From Stratiolaelaps scimitus (lineage: Eukaryota > Arthropoda > Arachnida > Mesostigmata > Laelapidae): DNA of 64,000 nt. The DNA lies in the NCBI GenBank assembly GCA_019614645.1, contig JABWDB010000008.1:1984001-2048000 (forward strand). The letters are read 5' to 3'. Made by a program: the position numbers and the translations under genes. The notes under the pieces were generated by a model. It was not told the DNA's origin. It was given only the letters and a program-made list of their open reading frames with translations, and did not search any database. Within the stretch, counting starts at the first letter, position 1, and every line of letters begins with the position of its first letter. Positions 23,146-34,652 of the stretch are shown here, in pieces.

Positions 23146-24543
23146 TATCGCTATATTCGATGCCGCCACTTCGTCTTTGTCCTCCGCTCATGTTGTTGTT
23201 GTCCTTCTATTATGGTATTTGTTGTCGATGTTGACTGTTTGTCAATCGCACAGTCGGCGATGAGAATGAAGCAGATGAGACGGGCTGTCTTGGACGACGC
23301 TGCAACCACAACAACAACAACTACAACTATTACCGCCGTTGCAATCGTGCAGCGATCATCAACTTTACCAAGCAAGTGTTTGTGCTTGCTACAGTGCCGC
23401 ACCCGATCTGCCGGCGCTATCCACCACTTGTATTACTGTACCAGTGCTACATGGCTAGGTATAATAGGGTGATTGGGTACGGACGGTCTGGCCTGCTTGC
23501 CAAATATAAGGCGACGCGCCCGTGAGTTCGCGGGCGGGCGGTCGGGCGAGCGATCAGGCGGCAACCCGAGCCATGGGCGCTTGAGCTGTTTCACGCTGTC
23601 TCCTTCTGTTGCGACTGCTGCTGCTGCTGTTGCCGTTACTACTAGTACGACTACTACTGCTACGCGGTCTCGATGGTCGCGGCTATTATTACACGACGGG
23701 TGTTCGCAGGCTATGCCGTGCGTGGCCTGCCAGCTAGACGGCCAAAGCAAGCTGGCGAGGCGCCTGCCTCGAAGGCCCATGTAGAGAAGTTGACTTCGAC
23801 GAGAAAGGAAGAGCCTGCATGTGCCTGTGCTTTCTGTTATTGCTACTATTCACACTTGTACAACTTCTGCTGCTGCTGCTGCTGCTGCTATAGCGACAAC
23901 AACGACTATGTCCACTGCGGGCGCAATATCGATGGCAGCATTGACGATACCGGCTGCGCGAACAACGATAACAGCAGCGACAGCAAGAACAGCCACTGGT
24001 GATGCCGGTGGTTGGTGTCGCACGTGGATATTTGCATACGAATCATCGCGTAATTAGCGTCAGCCGCCGACAGAATACAGACCGACCGGCCGACCGACCG
24101 CCCCATTTGTCGTAACTGTCTCGGCTGCCGTCGGCTCTGCTACTGGATCTACGCATATCGTCGTTGCTGTCTTCGTTCATTCGGCATCTGTAGCTGCATC
24201 TGTAGCCTGTACCTCGTAGTGACTCCTACAACCGCTATCAGCTCTACGGCCACTACAACTATTATTACAATTCGAGCGGCGGATGTTCGTATGTCTGTCT
24301 GTCTGTCCATCTATCTGGCTGGCTTGCTGGCTAGATATTTGTTGTCGTCGCCGCCGCCGCCGGTGCGGCCAACAAGTCTACCGTAGGAATGGCTCAGCCC
24401 ACTCCCCTAATGGGGAATTCACTCCCGTGTCGTGTCGTTGTTACTGCTTATCGTCCCTGATATTTCAAACACACATATTTCTCTATGGCTTCATTCATGG
24501 GGTCGCAGTCAGCCAGCGTGTCGTCACCTGCCACTCGTAATAT

Positions 24544-24573
24544 AGATATATATATATATATATATATATATCT
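24544..24573. repeat. (TA)n palindrome bounded by AGA/TCT
   Basis: A TA run of about 26 nt is capped by AGA on the left and TCT on the right, making a perfect 30-nt palindrome. Seen directly. Confidence 0.85.
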
Positions 24574-25322
24574 GTATATATAGAGGAGTTGGTGTGCATG
24601 CTAGACGATAGTAAAAACCGGAGCGGGACAGTCCACGCTTTTCGATGGTCACGCATACGATCTTTGATGGATAGATCGATACATGGATATATATGGATAG
24701 ATGGATTCATACAGACGTGAAGGGTGCTACAACAACACGTCGCTGCGGCGGCTGTGGCCGCCACAATGAGGAGGTGTTGTTGATTCACCACGTCCACGCT
24801 TCACGCACTGCAGGACAACTTGCGATGCGAGATAAATACCTACGCATACGTTCATACATACATAGGATGTAGCTAGCTAGCTAGAAGATCTGCTCATCAT
24901 CCATAATACAATACAAGTGGCACCCGCAGTTGGAATCAATTCTACTTCTGCCTGTGGAGGTATCTCACATATCAGGTGGTCAATTCAGCAGTGGTCGACA
25001 ACAATGAGATTACGCCAACAGGCCCGCAATGGATGCATCAGCCCGATGTGACACATAGGTTATGTTAAGTATTTATCCCACACTTTCTTAGTCAAGTGCC
25101 GCCGTGTTGCGTCCGGCCAATGTGCTGCACCACTCAATGTCACCAGGTGGTAACAACGTCTTTCCTTTCTAAGTGACTCTGCTGGCAACAGCTTTATCGA
25201 CGACATACATATATATATATATTGGTCGCGTTTGTCCATTGCAGCCAATGACCTCGAATTGGGCAAGACTGGAACTAACTGCACAGACATAAAACACGCT
25301 TGTCGTTTCTCGGGGATCGACT

Positions 25323-25748
25323 CTAACCTGGCAGGAACTGGCCATCTCTAGCCTGCCGAACCAACTCAACACAGCAGCACGATACTATTTGAACTCTGCC
25401 ATCTACACGGGTTAGCCAGAGATCGTGTGGAACGTTGACACGAAACGCCCAAGCGACCCGTTCAGTTTGATCTTTCAGCTCAGTTTTTGCTATATTCTGC
25501 ATTTTCCAGCTTGCCGGCAGCTTCGTCAGCTGACGTTTGAAGTTTAGGCAAAATTCAGGTCCAAGGTCACCGCTGGTGTTGGTGCGCAACGAGCGTTTTC
25601 GATGATGATTCCAATGAAGACCCGCCGAGGAGCTATATCTAGTTATTACAATAATTAGACCATAATTAAATCGCGCCCCTTTTCGGTTCTCTCGTGACCC
25701 ATCTCGTACATCGACTTCTCCGGACCCGATCCTTCGAGGCGATGTCAT
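25323..25748 (-). CDS. Low-confidence unique open frame
   Basis: A 141-codon minus-strand frame, unusual here because it contains no simple repeat. Its second half (for example KDQTERVAWAFRVNVPHDLW) has varied composition. No domain, transposase signature or signal peptide was recognised. An acceptor-like ATAACTAGATATAG lies inside the frame at about 25634, so if any of it is an exon it is more likely the part from there to the TAG at the end. Another minus-strand frame overlaps it at 25666-26067. About fifty frames of this length are expected by chance in the window, so length alone means little. Confidence 0.13.
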   Translation of the reverse strand: MTSPRRIGSGEVDVRDGSRENRKGARFNYGLIIVITRYSSSAGLHWNHHRKRSLRTNTSGDLGPEFCLNFKRQLTKLPASWKMQNIAKTELKDQTERVAWAFRVNVPHDLWLTRVDGRVQIVSCCCVELVRQARDGQFLPG

Positions 25749-26284
25749 TGGCCGGGGGTTGCATTATGTGAAGGCCAAGGATACGGCAAGCTATCCCGTC
25801 CGGCATTGGCGTTGTCTCTATTGCCACTTCAGCCAGTAGCAGTAACAGCCCATTCGAGATCGGATCGTTTCGGTATTGACTGATGCTTTTGCAAATGGCG
25901 AGTGTCATTGTTCTCTCAATGATCGAATTCAGTGGATCGAGACCAGACGACCGAGTGCGTTCGACGTTGAGAGTATTAACTATTATCACGTTGTATACAA
26001 TACTTTGATATATGTATATGACATTTAATTTTGTGGACCATTTAACATTTGCAAAGAGACAAGACACTACTTGCCAATGTCACAGCGTCTTTCGATCTCA
26101 ATATCTATATATATATATATATATAATATCCTGTATACTTCTCGTAATGTATATTATAATATCCGCTCTCTCAAGCTCCCCATTCTTTGCGCTGTTGTGT
26201 CGTATCAGTCAAGTTCGAACCCGGTGCAGGGAGACCCTGTGCGTGCAGAAACTGCACGATAAAAGCTCGGCCTATGGTGGCTTG

Positions 26285-26286
<2 letters not shown>

Positions 26287-26319
<33 letters not shown>
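26287..26319. repeat. (TA)n microsatellite
   Basis: About 16 TA units. Seen directly. Confidence 0.95.
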
Positions 26320-26322
<3 letters not shown>

Positions 26323-28121
26323 ACAGGCGTACACGTGTTCAAAATGAGTTGATTTGTCTTGTTAAAATGCGAGACGGCGTCGTATTTGCTTTCTGCCCGT
26401 GCTGCAAATCGAACAGCACAGCCCGCCATCATTAACTCAGCGAACTCTGTTCACCGTATCGTGCTGTAATCGTTGCTGCTACCGTCGATATATCACTATG
26501 ATTGTCGTTTCCTGCCTTGCTCTTTATCTATGTAACATTCACTTTCATGCTTCTACGCAAATATCACTCATATCTTCGAGTTCGTCCGCTTCGGTCGCGT
26601 CGAACGCCCGCCATCATCGTGTATCACCTTTTACGTGTCGATTGTCTGCAGGCGCAATACTCCCTCTCGAACGGATTACAAACGTGATGATTGCAAAGGC
26701 AGATCGAGGATGGGCCCGATAGCGTTCAAGGAGGTGGTCCAGCAGTTCGATTGAAGTAGAAATGTATTATACACCTATCCACGTATGCCTATCGGGCTGT
26801 CAGAACGACGGTATCGATGTGCCAATCAGAGGGTTTATATACAGTGTCATCTCTACCTAGCTGCGTGCCAGCCAACTCGATCACGAGTGATCGAAGGTCG
26901 GTGACGGCGTTGGATCATCTTTGAGTTCGTCTTTTGCGTTGCCGTGGTGAACTCCGTCAACCCAAGTATCCCCGCACACCACACCCGGCACCCCCACCCT
27001 CCTGTGCTGTGTTGCCACTGCTGGTGCTCAGGATGCTGCTGCTGCTGGTTTTGGTGCTCGCGTTGATGGTGGTGATTTTCCCGCCGCTGCCGCCGGCGCC
27101 GTCACCACCGTTGGCGTCAGTGCTGACTCTGCAGTGAGAAGTCAATCAGACGCCTCTCGTCCTCATCATCTTCTCTTGATGCTCCCACTGTAGCTTCTGC
27201 CGCTAGTTCGGCCGCTGCCCGTCCAAGGTTTCAGTCGAAAAACGATTTTTCGGCTGTTTTGGATATTTCTCTCGTTGTCGTTCTTTTTCTTCTCTTTCTC
27301 TGTCTCCTGTTGCTGCTGCTGCTGCGTTCCTTAGTCCCTTAGTCTATTTCATCGTCTTGTTTTTCTTCAGCAGCTTCTTTAGTCGCTGCCGCCGCCGCCG
27401 CCGCAGTCGTCGTTGTCTACATTCGAAGCCAGCTACGGCCGCCTCCCCGCCTCTTCAGTACGGTGCGCTGCGACTCGACGTAACGCGTCAAGGCGGCTAT
27501 GACGACGACAACAACAACAACAGCAAGAGCAACAACAACAACAGCAGCAGCAGCCCGCGGATGCGAGATCTCTGCACCGTGCCTGTAGACCCGGCCGGTG
27601 GGTCGCCGTAGTCCAGTCGAAGCCGATGCTGGCTGTAGACTGTCGCTCCTTCTCCTGTTGTCGTTGTTGCTGCTGCTATGGCGGCTTCTTCCCCTGCCGC
27701 TGGTGCCGCCCTACCGCTGCTGCTGCTGGGATCGCCACCGCTCAGAGCGCGAACGTTCGGGCGGCAGCGCCGAGCCACGCCGCCACGGCAGTCACTTGCG
27801 TCTGGCGTTGGCTGTGAACTAATGGCTTTTTGATAACTTGATGCTCTTTGTACTTAGATTGTACAATTTTTACACATAGGTTTGCTGGCTGGCGCACACC
27901 GAATCACCGTCAGTCGCAGCAGCGCACCACTGCAGCTCAGCCGTGTTAATGCTGCTGCTGCTGCTGTTTCACTGCCTGGCTATGTGTCTCTCTGGACTCA
28001 TCAGCGGAGTTCTCATTCTCTCTCTCTCTCCTCAGCCTTTCTGACTCATACGGACTGAGTCTCTCACGTTACCGCTGCTCAGCTTTCGCTGCTCCGACTC
28101 CGACCGTCCGAGCGAACGCCC

Positions 28122-28147
28122 AGCCGCCGCCGCCGCCGCCGCCGCCG
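28122..28147. repeat. (CCG)n triplet repeat
   Basis: About eight to nine CCG units. Seen directly. Confidence 0.93.
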
Positions 28148-30639
28148 TTCGTCCGAGTCCTTACTCAGCAGCGACGTACCCGTCCTGCTAGCTGCACCTT
28201 CTGTTGTTTCAGATGTTGTTGTTGCTGTTGCTGCTGCTGCTGCGCGTTTTTGCTGTTGCAGTGCTCAATGCAGCTGTGCGTTTCGTTTGCTGGTTTTACC
28301 AGCGCGGCGGCGGCGGCAAGCTCCCTTACTCGTGAGCTCCTCCTCTAGTCGTGTGGAGACGCTGTGGACGTCGTTGCCGCTGCTGTTGCTGTGTCGATGT
28401 GCGCTGCTTCGTTCACTCGGTGATCGTCGTTCCGTTCGTCGACAATCGTCGAGTTGTTATTCGTCGACAATCGCCATCCTGGCTGCGCGCCGCGGCTGCA
28501 GGATCGACCAGGAGGAGCAGAGCAGGATTCTCCAGTAGAAGGAATCATCCAGCGACCATCCTGCCACTCTTCGGGTGGCTGCTATCTCTCCCTTGTTGTC
28601 GTCGCCGTCGTCGTCGCCGTCGCTTGTTTTTCCTTCATTTTTCTGCCATTCCTGTCCGTTGGCCTGTTACCACTATGGCTGCTGCTGCTGCTGCAGCGGC
28701 TGGTGTCGAAAAGCAGAACGGTGGCTGTGGGCACAGCCGAGACAGTCTACTGCGGACCGACTCCACGATGGCTGCAACGGCCGCCGCTACCGCGGGGATA
28801 GTCGTTCAGTCGTTTACGTCACCTTCCGCTCGGGGTTTCCGTTTTATACTCAGCGACGGGGACAACAGCAGCAACAGCGGCAGTAGCAGCAGCAGCAGCA
28901 TCTCTTTGGTTTTGTCTCTTCGTCCGACCAGACAACTCGGACGAGTGTGGCGACGTCGAGAGGAACCAGTCCCTGCCGCCTATGCTGTTATGCTCCTGCC
29001 ATCATCAGTATTCGACAGGTAGAAGCTGCTGCTGCTGCTGCTGCGTCTGCTGCCAGCCAGAAGGGTGCAGCAGCCGTGGTGTCAAATCAACTAAGGGCGA
29101 CGACGTCGATCGACCAGACGAGCCCGAGCGAGCGAGAGAGAGTGGCTGAGTGGAACCAGACAAGAACACCACCATCAGCCGGCACCACCACCACCCCATC
29201 CCTAGTGCACTCCTCTCGCTGGCGCCCCCGCTCCCACCGCGAGCTGCTAATGTGTTGCCATCGGCAAAACAGCGAGAAGCAAACGTACAACCCGCCCTGG
29301 CAGAGAAATGTTCACCCTCTCAAATGCTCACTTTCGACCCGCTAGTTAATCACTGATAGTCGGCTAGAGGCGGCGTCGTACAGCGCACGCTACTGCCAAC
29401 CAACCGATCGCCAAGCGAAACCAACCAACCAACCAAGCACCGCGTTGGCATTGGGCGTCGAACTCTCATCGCATGGCGACAGGCAGCTTGCCAAGCTCGC
29501 CGTGGCGGGGGTCGCAGCAGCAGCAGGAACGGCCAGCTCGCCTAATTGCTACGACGACGACACCTCCGATGTTCCCTCACACTTGTCGCGGTCTCGGCCT
29601 CGTTCAGATTTGTTTCTTTGTCGGCGCTTCATCTTTTCGTTGAGATTTCGTGTTCATCGTCAACAGGTCACCTCTTACGAGTGTCAGTGCCTGCTAGCTA
29701 GCGAATGTTGGCTAGCACCCTTTTTGTCTCACTTGTCTGAACTACTGCTGTAGCTGCTGCTGCTGGTGCTGCTGCTGCTGTTGCCGTTCTGGTTAAGCGG
29801 GGCCAGCCGTCCTGAGAGGATCATCGTTACATGATCGTTACATGGTCGTATCGCCAGCGTAGCGCGTCGAGTACGGGCGCGAGTGCTATTTCTTTTTCGC
29901 GTTTAGCCGCCGCCCGTCGGCCGGCCAGCCACTCGACTCACTCGAGAAAGATCAACGCCCATAGCGAAAAAGAGCGGGCAATGACGAGAGACTGATCGGC
30001 TGGATGATTTGCTAATTACCTCTGACGGACTCGTCGACAATTTTTACCTCCGTGCGGGCTGAACACATCGTCGCGGCCAGGCTGCTTGTGGTCGGTCGTC
30101 ATCGTTTGAGTGGCGTTTCAACAAAGAAGCGGCCGCTGCCCACTCGTTGAGCACTGAGACGCCAACTAGCCAGCAAGCGAGCGACTCAGTGAGCTGTTGA
30201 TGTTGCAAAATATGCCGCTCCGCTGGCTGGACGGCAGGCCAACCTTCAGCGATGCTTACAACATAACATGGCCAAAAAAAAAGAAAGCACAGGTTTTATT
30301 TTTCGTCTAATGTACTTTTACGAGAATGTAGGCAAATCGTCTAAAGTCATTTTACAGCACGAGACCGGTGAGCAGGAAGCCACCGCTGGGATTACCGCTT
30401 AAACTAGACTAGCACATATTGAACGGATATTTTTTTTCCTATTTATATGCAGTATTAAGCTCGTGAGCTACAAAGTAGCTCTGGGTAGAGGCACTGGCGA
30501 GTTATAACATGATTTTATTGTATATTATATATATTTATGTTTTGGCCTAGACACGTGCGACACTGTGGGAAGATTTCATTACGAATATTTTTATGTAGAG
30601 ATGTTTGCTTATTCAAAAAGGTTGTAGCTGTTATTAACG

Positions 30640-30668
30640 CCCTATGTATATTTGTGTTGCAGGTAAGA
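30640..30668 (+). promoter_or_regulatory. Possible recursive-splicing point
   Basis: The sequence TATATTTGTGTTGCAG ends at 30662 and is followed at once by GTAAGA. An acceptor fused to a donor with no exon between them is the form of a ratchet point in long Drosophila introns (established knowledge). Here it is only a motif match. Alternatively it is a normal acceptor whose exon happens to start with GTAAGA; that exon would be open for 24 codons to a TAA at 30735-30737. Confidence 0.25.
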
Positions 30669-31262
30669 CTTTGCTCAAACCCCGTCCTGATCCTGTCGAG
30701 TCGCTGCGCCGTATGGACAAATAACGAACGAACGTAAGCTCGTCCGTGAATTACGTCACGCCAGAGCTATATGGCACAGACCATCAGTAATTCTCTGCAC
30801 GAATGGGGTGAGATGAAATGTCACACGCATTTGACAAAACTCTACGCACAGGTCCCAGTGCGTCGAGTTTTGTGTTACGGCCAGTCTCAGTGTTACGGCC
30901 AGTGATGTGCCGATCTCTTCAGTGTCATATAGCGACAAAATGATTCCAGTAAATCTGGAATCTTTCTCTCTCTCTATCCCGGTTGTCATTGTTGTCAATA
31001 TTTGTTCGAGCGTTTTCAATTATTTTTTGTTATTAGTCGAACTGTTTGTTGGCCCAGTGCGGTGTGTCGCTGTGGTCCTCGGATCGGAAATCGGATGCTC
31101 GCCTGAACCTTCAAGCGACGACGAAGCTGCAAGGAACGACGTTCTCTCATCTCAGAGAGGAGACAGACAGAGGCAGGACGAGCGAGATGGGTCGCCAAGT
31201 TCGTTCCTTCGATTCTTACTGTTGCTTCTACCACTGGTGACACGGAGGATCACGACCAACTC

Positions 31263-31264
<2 letters not shown>

Positions 31265-31304
<40 letters not shown>
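31265..31304. repeat. (TC)n microsatellite
   Basis: About 20 uninterrupted TC units, the longest homogeneous TC tract in the window. Seen directly. Confidence 0.96.
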
Positions 31305-31308
<4 letters not shown>

Positions 31309-34300
31309 TCTTCCCCTTGTACGTTAGACCCAACCTGAGCTCTCTCTCTCATCTCCACTAAACGTTTCCCGCGAGAAAGTTCGCTTGTAACCTCGATCGC
31401 CACCTACTCCATGTCTGGATCGAGTCAGGCACAATCGAATCACCACGGCTTGTTCCGAAATCAAAGAAGCGTAATCTTCGTTATGAGATCCATACCTGGT
31501 TTAAAGTTCCAACTACGATCATGCTACCATCAAACTTGTTAATTTCCTCTTATAGCCGAATAGGTTGCAACGTTATGTGTTGCACCACATAACATCAGAA
31601 CGATAATATCGGGTTAGCCAGCAGCACTAACGGTGCACATTAACTATCTACAACATCGTGTCTGTTGTCAATCGCGTTTAGCCAAAAGAAATCTCAGATA
31701 TGTAAACGATCAATTGAGCGAACGATGTCAGTCGCTTGTTGCCGTTGTCTGACGTCCCAGAATATTCGTCTTTAAGCCAGTGGACCACACGCAGACACGA
31801 GCTCTCTGTCTCACCCACCCACATTGACACACCTGTACATATATAACCACGGTCGCACACGAATATAATACATCAGTTTGGGCTGACAACGATTACGACG
31901 AGATGGTCGCGCTTGCAACGGTGAGCTGGCCACAGCAATCTCAAGGGTGGTGTCGGTATCGCTGGCTGGCAGGCCAGCCGGTCGATTGCGACAGCAGCGG
32001 TGACGAAGATCGATTCCATGTGTTCGGTGACCTCAAACAGTGAAGAAGCAACGTTGAGGAGAAAAGTCATCGCGCCGGATCGATTTGCCGTAGAGTCATC
32101 GCGACGACCTCCGGTCTCTCTCGCTCTGTGGCGCTGGCCCGTTGCTGGGAGGATGGCATATACTCTATGTTGCTATTCTTTCTGACTCTCTGACTCCACA
32201 GATGCTAACAGCAATTCGACATCCATGCGTGAGAGTGTACGTGCGCTCGTTCGTACGCGTGTATGGACGCCGAATTGCAGCGTTGGAGCTCATGATCTCG
32301 GCCAGTGGAGCAGGGCCCTTATTCGTCTCTTAGCCAGCCTGACACTGGCGTATTTCTTTCCCCAGCGACAGCCGCCGCCGCCGCCTAACAGCGGGTCACC
32401 TGTACATGCGTCGTTGCCCCGTATTGCAATAGCTGAAGTAGACGAGAGGACTGCCGATAGTGGCGGCACCAACAGCATCAGCAGCAGCTGTGCTAGCATC
32501 GTGTGGCCATCCTGTCCTTGGAAGAGCCAGAGAACGACGAGGATCAGATTGGATTTCGGCTGGAAAATTCAGGACAAAAATCAAATAACCTAAGGCAGCA
32601 CATGTCCCGAAAAAAATGCAACTGGCGGAACATTATAGTCATTAATGGCGGAGCATAATAGTAATCTAATTGTTATTTAGGCAGCGCGTGACCATTGTGG
32701 TCAGAGTTGAGTAGCGAGACGAAATACGCACAGAGGCGCATATACATACATAGATCTGTCGAGAGAACAAGATCACCGAGATATAGGTTGGTCGCGAATG
32801 AAATGAACTTCTCTATTCCGTTCTAGGTGTACGAAATAAAATCACATAGGAAAACACATGCCCTCGGTGTCGCTAAAAGTTGACGGCATAAAATCGATCG
32901 ATTTTTTCCGCTCGTGTGAGTTTCATTCTTCTGAAATGTATTGGATTGATCATGTACACGTTGTTGTACCGCCACATTCAAATGTTCCTCCAATATCAAC
33001 CTTCGAATTTGACGCCGCGAGCACAATAGGATGAATTGCCGCATGCCGTTGGACAGCTATCCGCCAGCAGATTCAAATTGACAGAGTGATTTAGCCTAGC
33101 GGGACGGGTCATCTGCTGGTCAATGTTCAGCTCACGTTGGCAGCCACCGCACGCGTCTACCCGGGATTGTTTCCGAGTGCGTCTCAGCAACGGCTGAAGT
33201 GACGCTGGTGGATTGCTCGGGGAGGCGTCTGGCTTGCCACTCTTCGCCGATTAACGAAAACTCGCTCACGGACGACGCTGACCGCCGAGTCGAGTCATAC
33301 ACAGCAAGTGAATGTGTCTCGCCACTCGCTCTGTCCCTCCGAACCCGCTCCGAATTTGCTTATAGCGAGCCAATGGCAATGTCATCGTTGCTGATGGCGA
33401 TGCTGCCGATGATAGTCATAGTGCTGCTGCTGTCGTTGTTGTTGTTGTTGTTTTATTTGCGTACATTGTTCATAGCCGTTCGCCCCCTCCCCACCGCACT
33501 CAGTTCCCCTGCTGCAGCGGCAGAGGAGAAACGACGCCGATCGATTTTCTGCTGCGGCCGCGATTTTTGTTGTTTGATTTCTCATCGTTCACTCGACGGA
33601 CAAACACAAATAAATAGAGAGAGATAGAGAGAGAGAGAGACATATGCACCATTGCCGCTTCCGCCGTCACCAACATAACATCCGTGGCAACTGCGATTGC
33701 TGCGCCGGCTGGAACGACCACCGTCACCGTCGCCACTATTGCTGCCCCGGAAATTTCGTTGTGTTTTGGGTTTCGTTATTCGTTTAGCGATTATTGTTGT
33801 TGGTGTTGTTTGTTGCTGTTTGTTGTTGTTGTATACAGATGTTGGCCCGTGTGTATGCTCAATTGAGATCGATCGGCCTGTTGTGTGCGATAGTATGTGC
33901 GTATTGTATATGTTCAATTATTGGCCACTCGCGCACGGCCGGTCGTCGTTAGTATTGGTATTGCACATTGTATTTATTTGTCTGAGGTGCGGGCGGTTCG
34001 ACCGGGCAATCGAGAAGCAACGAGCGTGCGGCTGGCTGATAGACAGACGTATACTGCCTGCTTGGCTTACAGAAATCGTGGCCAGATAATCTCCTCGTTC
34101 TCTGACACCTGATACTCGCTGATGGCGACTAGGAACGGACAATTGTTCGTCCAAACGAACGTCTCAACAGAACACTTCAAATCCACAGATGTAGATTGGG
34201 TTTTGATTGACGAGCGATCTCGATCTCTGCGGCTGCTGTGCTGCCACCACCGCTGACGTAGTCTTATATTGTTGTCTATCGTTACATACATCTGTATATA

Positions 34301-34591
34301 TTACGAATACATTGTACCTGTACATGTTCTACACTGTCATTGCTCTGGGAGCCAGAGTGTAAAGCTAGCTAATTATCTACACTTATTATTAGTATTCGTT
34401 AGCCTTGCTGTGTATAATATATATTTATATATACATGGTATTTACCATTGGTTTTCGTTCATAGTCTCTAATGTGCTTATTGCTTTGGCTTCGTTGGCGG
34501 ATGAAGATCCTTGACGCCTCACACTCTCGGTAGACAATTCTCGGTAGAGCGGCACTGCTACGTGAATGTCAGGCGGCAATGTGCCGATCCA

Positions 34592-34652
34592 TGAGGCTAG
34601 ATTGGGATTTGAACCTGCGATATTCGTCCGATATATGTATCCTATAGCCTCA
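34592..34652 (-). pseudogene. tRNA-like relic or chance hairpin
   Basis: On the minus strand this 61-nt block opens with TGAGGCTA and closes with its exact complement TAGCCTCA. Between them lie CGCAGGTTCAAATCCC, close to the B box/T-arm of tRNA genes, and GGCTATAGGATAC, a poor A-box match. The T-stem is only partly paired, and a full D-arm and anticodon stem are missing, so it is not a functional nuclear tRNA. It could be a decayed tRNA or the head of a tRNA-derived SINE. Unsupported by any second copy in the window. Confidence 0.2.

Larger units (their letters stand above)
20990..25060. other. Dense mixed microsatellite region
   Basis: GCC at 21343-21366, (GA)n at 21493-21515, GAC at 22126-22142, GGT/GGC at 22281-22330, AAT at 22557-22575, (TA)n at 22581-22619, (TC)n plus (TA)n at 23075-23145, CAA at 23306-23335, CTG at 23615-23640 and 23868-23890, CGC at 24347-24364 and (TA)n at 24544-24573. 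No frame beyond repeat translation is persuasive on either strand. Confidence 0.5.
26070..30500. other. Microsatellites and the main GC-rich triplet cluster
   Basis: (TA)n at 26106-26126 and 26287-26319; CCG at 27385-27404; CAA/CAG at 27500-27555; CTG at 27950-27966; (TC)n at 28014-28030; CCG at 28122-28147; CTG at 28215-28242, 29028-29044 and 29752-29783; CAG near 28866-28905; CCAA repeats at 29408-29436. The longest frame in the window (28351-29022, +, 223 codons) is mainly Arg, Cys, Ala, Ser and Gly from triplets and is not taken as a gene. A strong acceptor (CACCTTCTGTTGTTTCAG) ends at about 28212 and is followed by an ATG and a leucine run encoded by CTG/TTG. Confidence 0.5.
30540..34560. 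other. Mixed non-coding DNA around a long (TC)n tract
   Basis: Includes the acceptor-donor junction at 30662/30663, a repeated 14-mer at 30872-30903, (TC)n at 31265-31304, a short perfect hairpin at 31572-31593, CTG/TGT triplets at 33421-33450 and (GA)n at 33618-33642. The unique stretch 31385-31615 is open in two plus frames for 50-60 codons with varied composition but has no splice or domain support. A minus frame at 30756-31019 (87 codons) is likewise unremarkable. Confidence 0.45.

Noticed and set aside
26208..26235. AGTTCGAACCCGG as a pol III B-box
   Set aside because: Flanking bases do not pair as a T-stem and no A-box lies 30-60 nt upstream.
28351..29022. Longest open frame (223 codons, +)
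   Set aside because: It consists largely of Arg, Cys, Ala, Ser and Gly runs translated from triplet repeats, which avoid stop codons whatever their function. No domain or splice support.
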